Shown: positions 16,760 to 25,574 of the stretch, piece by piece
Layout of the letters: every line of letters starts with the position of its first letter
Position numbering within the stretch: position 1 is the stretch's first letter
Assembly (NCBI RefSeq): GCF_002744735.1
Contig: NZ_KZ319340.1
Span: 715,030 to 779,029 of the forward strand
Direction of reading: 5' to 3'
DNA from: Marinobacter guineae
Lineage (GTDB): Bacteria > Pseudomonadota > Gammaproteobacteria > Pseudomonadales > Oleiphilaceae
Length of the DNA stretch: 64,000 bases
The notes under the pieces: model-generated
Seen by the model: only the letters and a program-made list of their open reading frames with translations
What the model was told of the DNA's origin: nothing
Databases searched by the model: none
Position numbers and translations under genes: made by a program

Positions 16760-18126
16760 GTCTGGCGTTGCAGACTTCCCGGCGCTGACACCAGGTCCTC
16801 AGCAACAGGTCGCCGGTTCAGTATCTTGACCCGGTACATGGCCATATCTGCTTTTTTTAATAGCTCATCGGCGGTTTCCCCGTTTTCGGGATACACACTC
16901 ACCCCGATGCTGAGCTGAAGCATCACCTCATGACCACCTATAATCATGGGCAATGCGGCGGCTTCCCGTATTTTATCGGCAACGGCATGGGCGTGATCGG
17001 GCTGCGCAATTTCGCCCAACAACACTACAAACTCATCGCCGCCATACCGGCAAACCGTATCCGCAGCCCTCACACAGCTCTTCAGTTTACCCGCCAGTAC
17101 CGAGAGGATGATGTCACCACTGTTGTGGCCAAGAACGTCATTGATGCTTTTGAAATTATCAAGATCAATGAACAGCAGGGCCATCTGTTTGCCATGCCGG
17201 CGTGCCAGTGCCAGAGACTGGTCAAATCGCTCGTAAAAGGCGTTGCGGTTGTGTAACCCGGTCAGCTCATCATGTTGCGCAAGGTGCTCCATGCGATCGG
17301 TGGTTTCCCGGGAAAAGCGGGCATCGTGGAATACGATCACCGCCCCGACGACCACACCGAAGCGGTTATGGATCGGTGCCGCCGAGTCTTCAATGGCAAG
17401 CTCCGTACCGTCTCTGGCCACCAACAGGGCATTTGCTTCCAGCGCCACGATGCTGTCGGTCTGAATGGCTCGCCGGGCAAGATCGGTCGTCGGCTCGTGG
17501 CTGGTCGCATCCACCACATGAAAAACCTCGCTCAAGGGCCGCCCGATAGCTTCCAGGCGGCTGAAGCCGGTCAACGTCTCTGCCACCACATTCATGTAGG
17601 ACACCTGGCCGTCGATATCGGTGCACAACACCGCGTCGCCAATAGAATCCAGGGTGACCCGAGCCCGCTCCTTTTCCTCGAACAACTGCTCCTCGGCCTT
17701 TCTCCGGGCCTTCTCATGGGCTTTATAGGTGCTGATATCTTCGATGGTGTGCACGTATCCCTCGCCGGGCATGTCGTCAGTCAGCAGGGCCGCGTTGCGG
17801 CGGGTCCAGATGACCTTCCCGCTCGCCGACTTCAAGCGCGCTTCACATACGAAGGACTTGTGCCCCAGCACCGCCGCATCCCAATGCCGGACAGTCCTCT
17901 CATGATCCTGGGGGTGGATCACCGCACTCCAGTGCGATCCGATCAGCTCATCACCGGTCCAGCCACAGAGTTTCTGATAAGCGATATTGCTGTAGAGGCA
18001 TTTGCCATCCTGGTCGGTCACCAGAATGCCCAGCGGCAGGGCATCGCTCAGCGGAATACTCCTACCCAGGCCAGCGTTGGCCTGGGTATCCGCTGCTAAC
18101 GGGAAATAGTCTCTATATCGCAGCAT
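16756..18126 (-). CDS. PAS-PAS-GGDEF diguanylate cyclase
   Basis: The 456-residue cytoplasmic protein has two PAS domains (about 25-130 with LPLGILVTDQDGKCLYSN, and 145-265 with TLDSIGDAVLCTDIDGQVSYMN) followed by a GGDEF domain. The motif CRYGGDEFVVLLGE is intact and RAAD upstream provides the RxxD inhibitory site. The start at 18126 has AAGGAA upstream and lies only 4 bases after the ompA-like stop, so it is the third gene of a DUF4398-OmpA-cyclase operon. Co-expression with envelope lipoproteins suggests a link between cell-surface state and c-di-GMP, which is inference. Confidence 0.92.
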   Translation of the reverse strand: MLRYRDYFPLAADTQANAGLGRSIPLSDALPLGILVTDQDGKCLYSNIAYQKLCGWTGDELIGSHWSAVIHPQDHERTVRHWDAAVLGHKSFVCEARLKSASGKVIWTRRNAALLTDDMPGEGYVHTIEDISTYKAHEKARRKAEEQLFEEKERARVTLDSIGDAVLCTDIDGQVSYMNVVAETLTGFSRLEAIGRPLSEVFHVVDATSHEPTTDLARRAIQTDSIVALEANALLVARDGTELAIEDSAAPIHNRFGVVVGAVIVFHDARFSRETTDRMEHLAQHDELTGLHNRNAFYERFDQSLALARRHGKQMALLFIDLDNFKSINDVLGHNSGDIILSVLAGKLKSCVRAADTVCRYGGDEFVVLLGEIAQPDHAHAVADKIREAAALPMIIGGHEVMLQLSIGVSVYPENGETADELLKKADMAMYRVKILNRRPVAEDLVSAPGSLQRQT

Positions 18127-18130
18127 GCCA

Positions 18131-18991
18131 TTATTCCTTGTTCTCAATGACGACCTCGACACGACGGTTCTGCTGACGACCCATGGCAGTGTCGTTACTG
18201 GCAACTGGTCGCTCAAAGCCATATCCGGACACCGACAGCCTGCTGCTTTCGATGCCACGGTTTACCAGAAACCGTCGGACTGACTCAGCCCGTTGACGGG
18301 ACAATGTCTGATTGAAGGCGGCGCTGCCCACGTTATCGGTATGACCTTCAATCAACACCTGGCGATCGGGGTACTGCTTGAGAAAGTTCACCAGTTTTTC
18401 CAGGTTCTGGTTTGTGCCGCCCTGAAGCTCCGCACTGCCGGTGGCAAACAGGACATCGCCCAGGGTCAGGACCAGCCCCCGTTCAGTCGCCTCGGCCTCA
18501 AGGGTGTCGATCTGACGCTGCAGTTCCTCGGCCTCACGGGCAGACAGAGCGGCCGCCTGTGCTTGCGAGCTACGAGCACTTTCAGCCTCGGCATGGGCCC
18601 GGTCTGCTTCCCTGGTTCGGGCCGCCAGTCGGGCCTCATCCCGTTGCTCGCCCAACAGCTCCCGCTCAGCCTCCAGCGACCCGGCCTTGCCTTTGGCACG
18701 GGCAATTTCAACCATCCGGTCTGCCATGTAAATACGGTGAGCGGCCACCGCGTTGTCATCCACCGGCTGTTCGGCCAGTACAACCGCCGCTTCCGCATCC
18801 CGCAATTCCACGCGGGCGTGAGTCATCATGTCCGGGTTCTGTTGCAACTGCGTCAGCTTGGCGCGCACATCCTCCGAGCCGTCGGGGCTCGTCGGCGACA
18901 TGGCGCATGCACTCAGAAGCAGCGAGGAAAGCAAAACCACGGCGCCGGTTTTCACGCCAGAAACCGGTTTCAAAAACGATGGAATCTTCAT
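18131..18991 (-). CDS. OmpA-family lipoprotein with DUF4398 N-terminal region
   Basis: The 286-residue protein has a signal peptide with lipobox LLLSAC at about residue 29. An alpha-helical, Ala/Glu-rich region (about 45-165) carries the DUF4398 pattern (ARVELRDAEAAVVLAEQ). The C-terminal OmpA peptidoglycan-binding domain contains VLIEGHTDNVGSAAFNQTLSRQRAESVRRFL. It is anchored in the outer membrane and should grip peptidoglycan. The start overlaps the stop of the upstream DUF4398 lipoprotein gene (ATGA). Confidence 0.93.
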   Translation of the reverse strand: MKIPSFLKPVSGVKTGAVVLLSSLLLSACAMSPTSPDGSEDVRAKLTQLQQNPDMMTHARVELRDAEAAVVLAEQPVDDNAVAAHRIYMADRMVEIARAKGKAGSLEAERELLGEQRDEARLAARTREADRAHAEAESARSSQAQAAALSAREAEELQRQIDTLEAEATERGLVLTLGDVLFATGSAELQGGTNQNLEKLVNFLKQYPDRQVLIEGHTDNVGSAAFNQTLSRQRAESVRRFLVNRGIESSRLSVSGYGFERPVASNDTAMGRQQNRRVEVVIENKE

Positions 18992-19389
18992 TGCTGATCT
19001 CCCTGACGCTGCATTTCTTCATCCAGAGCTTCGGCACCACGCCCCATTTCACGATTGATAGCCGCGGCCTTGGCCGCTTCCGTTCTCGCGATTGCAAGCT
19101 CGGCGGCAACTCGCGCCTGTTTGGCCAGGCGCTCGGCTTCGGCCATTCGTTCCGCTGCAACAGCCTCATTGGCTGCCGCCAGATGCCGATTCGCTTCCTC
19201 CAGCTCGGCCCCTGCGTATTGCCGGGCTTCAGCCTGTTCGGCACTGGCGATGGCATCTCTGGCAGCATTCAGGGACTCCGTTGGCGGCAGCGGCGCAGAC
19301 GCGCAGGCAACCAGAGTCAGTGTGGCAAACATCAAAACAGTGAAAAGACCGATGCGTCTGAAAGCACACCGGATTGGGTCAATAGTCAT
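18988..19389 (-). CDS. DUF4398 lipoprotein
   Basis: The 133-residue protein has a lipoprotein signal (FATLTLVACAS) and a single long helical Ala/Glu/Arg-rich domain (ARDAIASAEQAEARQYAGAELEEANRHLAAANEAV) typical of DUF4398. The chosen ATG at 19389 has AGGAG 6 bases upstream; the longer frame upstream has no matching ribosome site. It resembles the helical part of the next gene, so the pair probably arose by duplication with or without the OmpA domain. Function unknown, envelope-associated. Confidence 0.85.
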   Translation of the reverse strand: MTIDPIRCAFRRIGLFTVLMFATLTLVACASAPLPPTESLNAARDAIASAEQAEARQYAGAELEEANRHLAAANEAVAAERMAEAERLAKQARVAAELAIARTEAAKAAAINREMGRGAEALDEEMQRQGDQQ

Positions 19390-19614
19390 AGCAGGCTCCT
19401 TATGCCACGGTATAACGCGGGCCTCAGCGGCCCGACAACATTCCGTTACAAACACACTAGGCCTCGCCCAACAGATCTTCTGTTCGCTAGCGCACACAGC
19501 GGGCTCCCCCTTGTCAAAAACTTCCAAACCCGGCTATTCGGGTGTCCCAAGGTCGAGTAAACTCATTTCACGTAACCCAGACGCCGGTTTCGGGAGACAC
19601 ATCATGGAGGGACT
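19390..19614. other. Divergent intergenic region
   Basis: 225 bases between the DUF4398 operon and the PAS gene. It should hold promoters for both directions, but no convincing -35/-10 pair or operator was identified. Confidence 0.4.
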
Positions 19615-20217
19615 ATGAAGGACACGGATCGATACCCGAATGCCGAAAGCTATGACCGATTAAGGCGCAGTGCCAGGGATCTGATTGACCACGGGGTATC
19701 GCCACCCCACTGCGGCGGCAACCTCAGCGTGGATGCGCTGCAACTGCTTTACGAGCAAGCCAGCAGAGCCGAAACCGCTGGGGACGCCCTCAAATTGCTC
19801 CATGAGCTTCAGACCTACCAGGTCGAGCTTGATCTTCTGTATGAGCAGCTTCAGGCCAACGAACACGAAATCAGCGAGGAGCTGGCTCACTACAGGTCGC
19901 TTTATGAGCAGGCGCCTGTCGCCTATCTGATCGTTGCCAACGATGGAGAAATCATTGAAGGCAACCAGGCAGCGAGCGTGCTTTTCGGGCAATCCACCAC
20001 GGATCTTGCCGGCAACGCCTTGAGTTCAGTTCTGGCACCAGGCGAGGAAGTTACGGTTAATACACTGCTCAGGAATTCCGGGAACGAGGAGCCAGCGAGT
20101 GCATCGTTTGAACTTCCGGATCGCAGGCGCGTGAAAATCATCGCACGGTCTGCAGCTGCCAGGGACAGCATTCTGATGATACTGATTGAAGCCACAGCAA
20201 ACGCCGCGACGTCCTGA
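19615..20217 (+). CDS. PAS-domain protein coupled to CheB-CheR fusion
   Basis: The 200-residue soluble protein has an N-terminal helical segment (about 45-95, LLYEQASRAETAGDALKLLHELQTYQVELDLLYEQLQ), probably a coiled coil, then a PAS domain (about 100-195, APVAYLIVANDGEIIEGNQAASVLFG). No output domain is present. GGAGG lies just upstream of the ATG. The stop TGA overlaps the next start as TGATG, so synthesis with the CheB-CheR protein is coupled and the two probably act as partners. Confidence 0.88.
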   Translation: MKDTDRYPNAESYDRLRRSARDLIDHGVSPPHCGGNLSVDALQLLYEQASRAETAGDALKLLHELQTYQVELDLLYEQLQANEHEISEELAHYRSLYEQAPVAYLIVANDGEIIEGNQAASVLFGQSTTDLAGNALSSVLAPGEEVTVNTLLRNSGNEEPASASFELPDRRRVKIIARSAAARDSILMILIEATANAATS

Positions 20218-22751
20218 TGCGTATGGTGGGTATCGGCGCCTCCGCTGGCGGCCTGGCGTCGTTGGAAGACTTTTTCCGCAATACGCCTTGCGATACCGGC
20301 ATGGCATTTCTGGTGGTGCAGCACCTGGACCCGACCCAGAAGGCGCTGCTGCCGGAACTCCTGCAACGCTTTACCGAGATGCCGGTTTTTGAAGCGCGGC
20401 AAAATATGCCAGTTCGCGCGGATTCGATCTATGTCATCCCGCCGAACCGCGAGCTGCGGGTGCTTGATCAAACCCTGAAGCTGCAGCAACCGACGCAAAA
20501 CCGGGGGCTGCGTTTGCCCATCAATGTGCTGTTTTCATCCCTGGCAAGCGCTCAGAACGAACGGGCCATTGCCGTCGTGCTTTCCGGCATGGGCTCTGAT
20601 GGCACCCTGGGCCTGCAGGCCATTAAGGCCACAGGCGGGCTGACGGTGGTGCAGAGTCCTGCCTCCGCCCAGTTTGATGCCATGCCCAAAAGCGCCATAA
20701 CCGCCGGCTGTGCCGACATTGTGGCGCCGGCTGATGAATTACCGGCACGCATACTGGCCTATGTTCGCCGCGTTCCGGAACCGAATCCGAATCAGAGCCC
20801 GGAACCTGACCACCAGGCTGACATCTCGCTGAGGCGGCTGGACCCACTTCTCAGCCTCCTGCAACGGCACACCCGGCACGACTTTTCCCTCTACAAGCCC
20901 ACAACCCTGAACCGCCGGATTGAGCGGCGTATGGCCATCCATGGCATTTCGGATCTGGCCGATTACACCCACTTCCTGGCCGAGAACAACCAGGAAGTGC
21001 AACTGCTGTTCCGGGAACTGCTGATCGGTGTTACCCAGTTTTTCCGGGATCCGGAAACCTGGGACTACCTGGTCGAAACTGGCCTGCCTGAACTGCTCAC
21101 CAGTCAACCAAAGGAACACATGCTGCGAGCTTGGGTGGTGGGTTGCTCAACCGGGGAAGAGGCCTATTCCCTGGCGATTGCGTTTACAGAGGCACTGGAA
21201 AACACCAAGCCTGGGCAGGCACTGAATCTGCAGATTTTTGCCTCCGACATCAGTCCGGAAGCCATTGCGGTGGCGCGGCGGGGGCAGTACCCACTCAGTA
21301 TTGAACGTACCGTGTCCGAGACCCGGCTGGCGCGTTTTTTCACCAGACACGACAATTATTACCAGATACAGCCATCAATACGGGACAAGATACTGTTCAC
21401 GACACACGATGTCATCCTGGACCCGCCATTCACCAAGCTGGATGTGATTGCCTGCCGCAACCTGCTGATTTATTTTGACCTGTCACTGCAGCGACGGATA
21501 CTGCCCCTGTTCCACTACAGCCTTCGCCCCAACGGATTGTTGATGCTGGGCAGCTCGGAAACCATCGGCCGGCTGAATCATCTGTTTGTACCGCTGAAGC
21601 CTAAAATGCGGCTGTACCGATGCAAACCCTTCGAATCAGACCGCCACTCCGACTTCTTGCTAAAATCGTTCCCACCGATGTCAACCATGCCCCAGGAGCA
21701 ACCCGTGCAATCTACCCGCATTCCCCCGGAGGGGGCTACCAACACCCTGCAGTCCGCCGCAGACCATGTGTTGCTTCAGTTCTATGCGCCGGCCGCTGTG
21801 GTGCTCAATGCGGATGCTGATATCGTTTATATCAGCGGGCGTACCGGCAAGTATCTGGAACCTGCAGCTGGAAAAGCCAACTGGAACATCCATGCCATGG
21901 CCCGGGAAGGCTTGCGTGAACCCTTGTATACCGCCTTGCGGCAGGCTTCGGACCAGTCGGAACCGCTTGAGCTTACGGGAGTGTTGGTACAGACCGGCGC
22001 CGGCGCTCAGGCCGTTGATGTGACCCTTCAGGCCCTCCGTGAACCCGATGCCCTGAAGGGCATGACCATGGTTGTGTTCCGAGATGCGCCGACGCCCGCG
22101 GTCTCCCGGCGCCGCAAACCAGCCTCTGTGACCGAATCGGACTACGCATTGGAAATCCAGCGGTATCAGAAGGAAATTGAAAGCCTCAGGCAGCAGGCAA
22201 AACAGACACGGGAGGAACTGCAGGCGTCCAACGAAGAGCTTCAGTCGACCAATGAAGAGTTGCAGTCGGCCAATGAGGAGCTGACAACGTCAAAAGAAGA
22301 AATGCAGTCAATGAACGAGGAACTGCAAACCATTAACACAGAGCTGCAAACCAAGCTGGATGATCTCGCTCTGGCCCAGAGCGACATGCAGAACGTGCTC
22401 AACAGCATCGAAATCGCGGTTCTTTTCCTCGATCAGGACCTGAATGTACGGCGCTACACGGAGCGGGCCGCAACCATTATCAACCTGCGCGAAAGCGACA
22501 TCGGCCGCCCGCTGAGCGACCTGACCACCAGCCTTCGTTACCCGAAGCTTCAGGAAGATGCCCGGAATACGCTGGATACCCTGGCGGTCAGCGAAAAACA
22601 GATTACCACCGACGATGAACGCTGGTTTTCAGTAAGGATCATTCCTTACCGGAGACTGGACAATATGATTGACGGAGTCGTCATCACCCTGGTGGATATT
22701 ACCGAAACGAAGAATCTGGAATCCTCATTGCGGAATAAGCCCGAGGCCTGA
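20217..22751 (+). CDS. CheB-CheR-PAS fusion (methylesterase/methyltransferase sensor)
   Basis: The 844-residue protein combines a CheB methylesterase domain (about 1-185; GASAGG, VQHL and MGSDGTLG give the Ser-His-Asp set) with a CheR methyltransferase domain (about 205-480; HDFSLYKPTTLNRRIERRM, GCSTGEEAYSLAI, ASDISPEAI, CRNLLIYF). A PAS-like region follows, then a strongly periodic coiled coil (about 655-720, repeats of the type SNEELQS/TNEEL) and a C-terminal PAS. It lacks the CheB receiver domain and any histidine-kinase domain, unlike the longer hybrid forms. No chemoreceptor gene is nearby. The substrate is unknown. A role in modifying a receptor or in a PAS-based sensory relay is inferred. 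Confidence 0.92.
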   Translation: MRMVGIGASAGGLASLEDFFRNTPCDTGMAFLVVQHLDPTQKALLPELLQRFTEMPVFEARQNMPVRADSIYVIPPNRELRVLDQTLKLQQPTQNRGLRLPINVLFSSLASAQNERAIAVVLSGMGSDGTLGLQAIKATGGLTVVQSPASAQFDAMPKSAITAGCADIVAPADELPARILAYVRRVPEPNPNQSPEPDHQADISLRRLDPLLSLLQRHTRHDFSLYKPTTLNRRIERRMAIHGISDLADYTHFLAENNQEVQLLFRELLIGVTQFFRDPETWDYLVETGLPELLTSQPKEHMLRAWVVGCSTGEEAYSLAIAFTEALENTKPGQALNLQIFASDISPEAIAVARRGQYPLSIERTVSETRLARFFTRHDNYYQIQPSIRDKILFTTHDVILDPPFTKLDVIACRNLLIYFDLSLQRRILPLFHYSLRPNGLLMLGSSETIGRLNHLFVPLKPKMRLYRCKPFESDRHSDFLLKSFPPMSTMPQEQPVQSTRIPPEGATNTLQSAADHVLLQFYAPAAVVLNADADIVYISGRTGKYLEPAAGKANWNIHAMAREGLREPLYTALRQASDQSEPLELTGVLVQTGAGAQAVDVTLQALREPDALKGMTMVVFRDAPTPAVSRRRKPASVTESDYALEIQRYQKEIESLRQQAKQTREELQASNEELQSTNEELQSANEELTTSKEEMQSMNEELQTINTELQTKLDDLALAQSDMQNVLNSIEIAVLFLDQDLNVRRYTERAATIINLRESDIGRPLSDLTTSLRYPKLQEDARNTLDTLAVSEKQITTDDERWFSVRIIPYRRLDNMIDGVVITLVDITETKNLESSLRNKPEA

Positions 22752-22804
22752 CGCATCGCCAAGCCTGAGGCATTCCGGAGGATCCCTGAATAGATCGCCA
22801 GTCC

Positions 22805-23119
22805 CTATTTCAGCTCCATATCGTTACTGACCGATTTAACGCCCTTCACGCTACGGGCCACCCTGATCGCAGTCTGGATGTCGGCCTTCGAGCTCACGAA
22901 GCCCGACAGCTGTACGACACCCTTGTAGGTCTCAACGTTGATTTCAGCACTTTTCAGCGTCGGTTCGTTGAAAATCGCCGCCTTGACCTTGGTGGTGATC
23001 ACCGTATCGTCGATATACTCACCGGTGCCAGAACTGGACTCGGTAGAGGCACACCCGACGAATAGAGCCAACAACATTGCTACTGCCAACATCGGCACTG
23101 ATCGCATTATCCGTTCCAT
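22805..23119 (-). CDS. BON-domain lipoprotein (OsmY-like)
   Basis: The 104-residue protein has a lipoprotein signal (LLALFVGCAS) and one BON domain (about 35-104: YIDDTVITTKVKAAIFNEPTLKSAEINVETYKGVVQLSGFV). BON domains bind phospholipid surfaces and occur in envelope-stress proteins. ATG at 23119 has AGGAG upstream; an inner ATG five codons later is possible. Monocistronic. Confidence 0.88.
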   Translation of the reverse strand: MERIMRSVPMLAVAMLLALFVGCASTESSSGTGEYIDDTVITTKVKAAIFNEPTLKSAEINVETYKGVVQLSGFVSSKADIQTAIRVARSVKGVKSVSNDMELK

Positions 23120-23309
23120 ATCTTGTTCTCCTGTTTTCGCCAACACCGACATCATGCGGCCCCGGCGGGGCCGAGCCTCGGCAGTTGACTGACCGGGCAC
23201 ACTCCCAGATTAACGCTGTCTCCACATCTCATCTGTTCGATGGCCAACACAGGTTACTGGTAAACCCGGCAACTGAGCAGACTCACTCGTTGGCGGATAG
23301 TCGGCTTCC

Positions 23310-25574
23310 CTAAACGGAGCTTTTCGGGAACCACCAGCGCGGCAAAAGCCGGTTGATCCCCGGCTGTAGAAACCGATCATCAATCAGCCAGATTACGCCC
23401 TCGTCCTCCGGCGTACGGATAACGCGCCCGGCGGCCTGGGCCACTTTCTGCAGGCCGGGAATCAGGTAGGTGTACTCGTAGCCGGCACCGAAACGCTGCT
23501 CGAGGCGGGCCTTCAGAATTTCATGCCAGGCGTCGAACGGTGGCAGACCAAGGGTGGCGACGAAGGCGCCGATCAATTGATCTCCCGGCAGGTCAATGCC
23601 TTCGCTGAACACGCCACCGAGCACCGCGAATGCGACACTGCCCTCTGATTCTTTGAAACCCGCGAGAAACGCTGCCCTCTGCTGGGGTGACATACCCGGT
23701 TGCTGGGCCCGCTGGGGAACATCCGGCGCTTCACGGGCCAGCACGTCACTGACCTGCCTGGCGTATTTGAAGCTGCTGAAAAACGCCAGGTAGTGCCCGG
23801 GCCTATCGCGAAACTGGCGGGCAATAAGGTCGGCGATCGGCTTCAGCGAGGCTTCCCGGTGAACCTGACGGGTACTGACGCCTGGAGTGAAGTGTACCTG
23901 CAACTGGTCGGCACTGAACGGGCTGGGCAGTGAGGTGAAGCGCGAGTCCTCCGGAAGGCCCAACAGATCCCGATAGTAGACACCCGGGCTCAGGGTGGCG
24001 GAAAACAGCAGCACCGAGTTCGCGGCTTCAAACCGTTCCCGTAAAAAATCCGCCGGTATCAGGTTCTGGATGGTCAGACTGGCGCGGCCCCGACCGGCCC
24101 TCTGGAACTCGCACAGGGAGTGGTCACCGAAGGAGTCTGCGAGTTTCATAAAAGCCACACTTTCAAACAGTAGTTCCTGCAAAGCCAGATCCGGCGGATT
24201 ATCGGCCAGGTAATCGGAAAGACTGGAGACCATGGCTTGCAGGGCGCCGAGCAACTGGGCGGGCAGGCTCTCCAGAAAGACCGGGGCGTCATCCTCCCTC
24301 TGATGATCCCGGATCAGGCTCTGCCAGGCCCGGGCCGTGCGGTCAATTGCCGACTTCAACGGCTTGGGAGCCGCTTTTTTCAGCCTTAGCAATCGTTGCT
24401 GGTCCAGCCGCACCGAATACATGCCCCGGCCCCGGTCCACCAGGTTGTGGGCTTCGTCCACCAGAACGCTGGCCTTCCAGTTATTCTGGCGAATCAGACC
24501 GTGGAGCAGGGCGGATTGGTCGAACAGCCGATTCACGTCGCCGACCACCACATCACTCCAGCGGGCCATTTCCTGGGCCAGGAAATAGGGGCAAATGTCA
24601 TGACCCGCGGCGATCTTCGCCAATATTGCCTTATCAAGGGTACTTTCGGTCTGGGCGGCTTCAGCCCGGGCATCCGGCAGGCGGTCGAAAAAGCCTTCGG
24701 CGAGGGGGCAGGAGTCACCATGACAGGCCTTGTCCGGATGTTCACAGGCGTCGTCTTTCGACACCAGCTCCAGGGTTCTCAGGGGCCAGTGCGGCGCGAC
24801 CTGGGCCGAACGCAGGCGCGCCACCGCATCCATGGCAAGCTGGCGGGCGGTGTTGCGGCAGGTCAGGTAGAAGAGCCGGTCCTGCTGTGCCGCCGGCATG
24901 GCCATCAGGGCGGGAAACAGGGTACCGAGGGTTTTGCCCAGACCGGTCGGGGCCTCAAGCAGCAGGGTGCCGGACTTCACCGAGTTCTTGTAGACGGTCT
25001 CCGCGAGCTGCCGCTGCCTGGGGCGGAACGCCGGGAAGGGAAACGTCAGCCCGGAAAGCAGGGCATCGCGCTGCTCCCGGTGGTGTTCTTCCTGTTCAGC
25101 CCAATCCTTGTAAAGGCCGCACAGAGCTTCCAGCTCCTGCCAGAGCTCGTCCGCGCTGGCGTTTTCAACAACCGGCGTTTCCCGGTCCTTGCTGGCGTTG
25201 TAATAGATCAGCGCCAGTTCCAGTTTTTTCCGGTTTTCCTGGCGGCACAGCAGCGCGCCGTAGGCCCTCAGCTGGGCCCGATGGAGCGACCGTTGATGTT
25301 CGCGGATGCGGGACAGATCGCCCCGGTGAGTCTTGATCTCTTCCAGTCGTCCACGGTGCGGGTTATAGACATCCGCACGCCCGGAAAGCTCTAATCCCAG
25401 ACATTCTCCGGTAAGTGAGTACTCGCTTATATAACCGTAACCGCGCCGGGACTGGATTGCCTGGTGGCCGGCAATGCCCTCCTCGGCACTGGGCGCCGGG
25501 GTGTAGCGGAAATCCAGATCGCCCTGGCGGGCAGCAAACTCGCAGAGGGTGCGGATGGCAACCTTCACCGTCAT
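23310..25574 (-). CDS. Rad3/DinG-like Fe-S DNA helicase with N-terminal nuclease-like segment
   Basis: The 754-residue superfamily 2 helicase carries Walker A APTGLGKT at about 225 and the DEAH box VDEAHN. Four Cys for an Fe-S cluster are visible (three in CEHPDKACHGDSC, one in DICPYF), as in XPD/DinG 5'-3' helicases. The C-terminal motif VAQAAGRVIRTPEDEG is the helicase motif VI. The first 120 residues contain RADVYN, LEEIKTHRGD and HRAQLRAYGALL, matching the D-ExK-Q pattern of PD-(D/E)xK nucleases. Its ATG overlaps the stop of the VRR-NUC gene (ATGA), so the two are probably partners in DNA repair. Confidence 0.9.
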   Translation of the reverse strand: MTVKVAIRTLCEFAARQGDLDFRYTPAPSAEEGIAGHQAIQSRRGYGYISEYSLTGECLGLELSGRADVYNPHRGRLEEIKTHRGDLSRIREHQRSLHRAQLRAYGALLCRQENRKKLELALIYYNASKDRETPVVENASADELWQELEALCGLYKDWAEQEEHHREQRDALLSGLTFPFPAFRPRQRQLAETVYKNSVKSGTLLLEAPTGLGKTLGTLFPALMAMPAAQQDRLFYLTCRNTARQLAMDAVARLRSAQVAPHWPLRTLELVSKDDACEHPDKACHGDSCPLAEGFFDRLPDARAEAAQTESTLDKAILAKIAAGHDICPYFLAQEMARWSDVVVGDVNRLFDQSALLHGLIRQNNWKASVLVDEAHNLVDRGRGMYSVRLDQQRLLRLKKAAPKPLKSAIDRTARAWQSLIRDHQREDDAPVFLESLPAQLLGALQAMVSSLSDYLADNPPDLALQELLFESVAFMKLADSFGDHSLCEFQRAGRGRASLTIQNLIPADFLRERFEAANSVLLFSATLSPGVYYRDLLGLPEDSRFTSLPSPFSADQLQVHFTPGVSTRQVHREASLKPIADLIARQFRDRPGHYLAFFSSFKYARQVSDVLAREAPDVPQRAQQPGMSPQQRAAFLAGFKESEGSVAFAVLGGVFSEGIDLPGDQLIGAFVATLGLPPFDAWHEILKARLEQRFGAGYEYTYLIPGLQKVAQAAGRVIRTPEDEGVIWLIDDRFLQPGINRLLPRWWFPKSSV

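Noticed and set aside
22206-22370. Short tandem DNA repeats in the CheB-CheR gene
   Set aside because: They encode the periodic coiled coil (NEELQS type heptads) and need no separate explanation.
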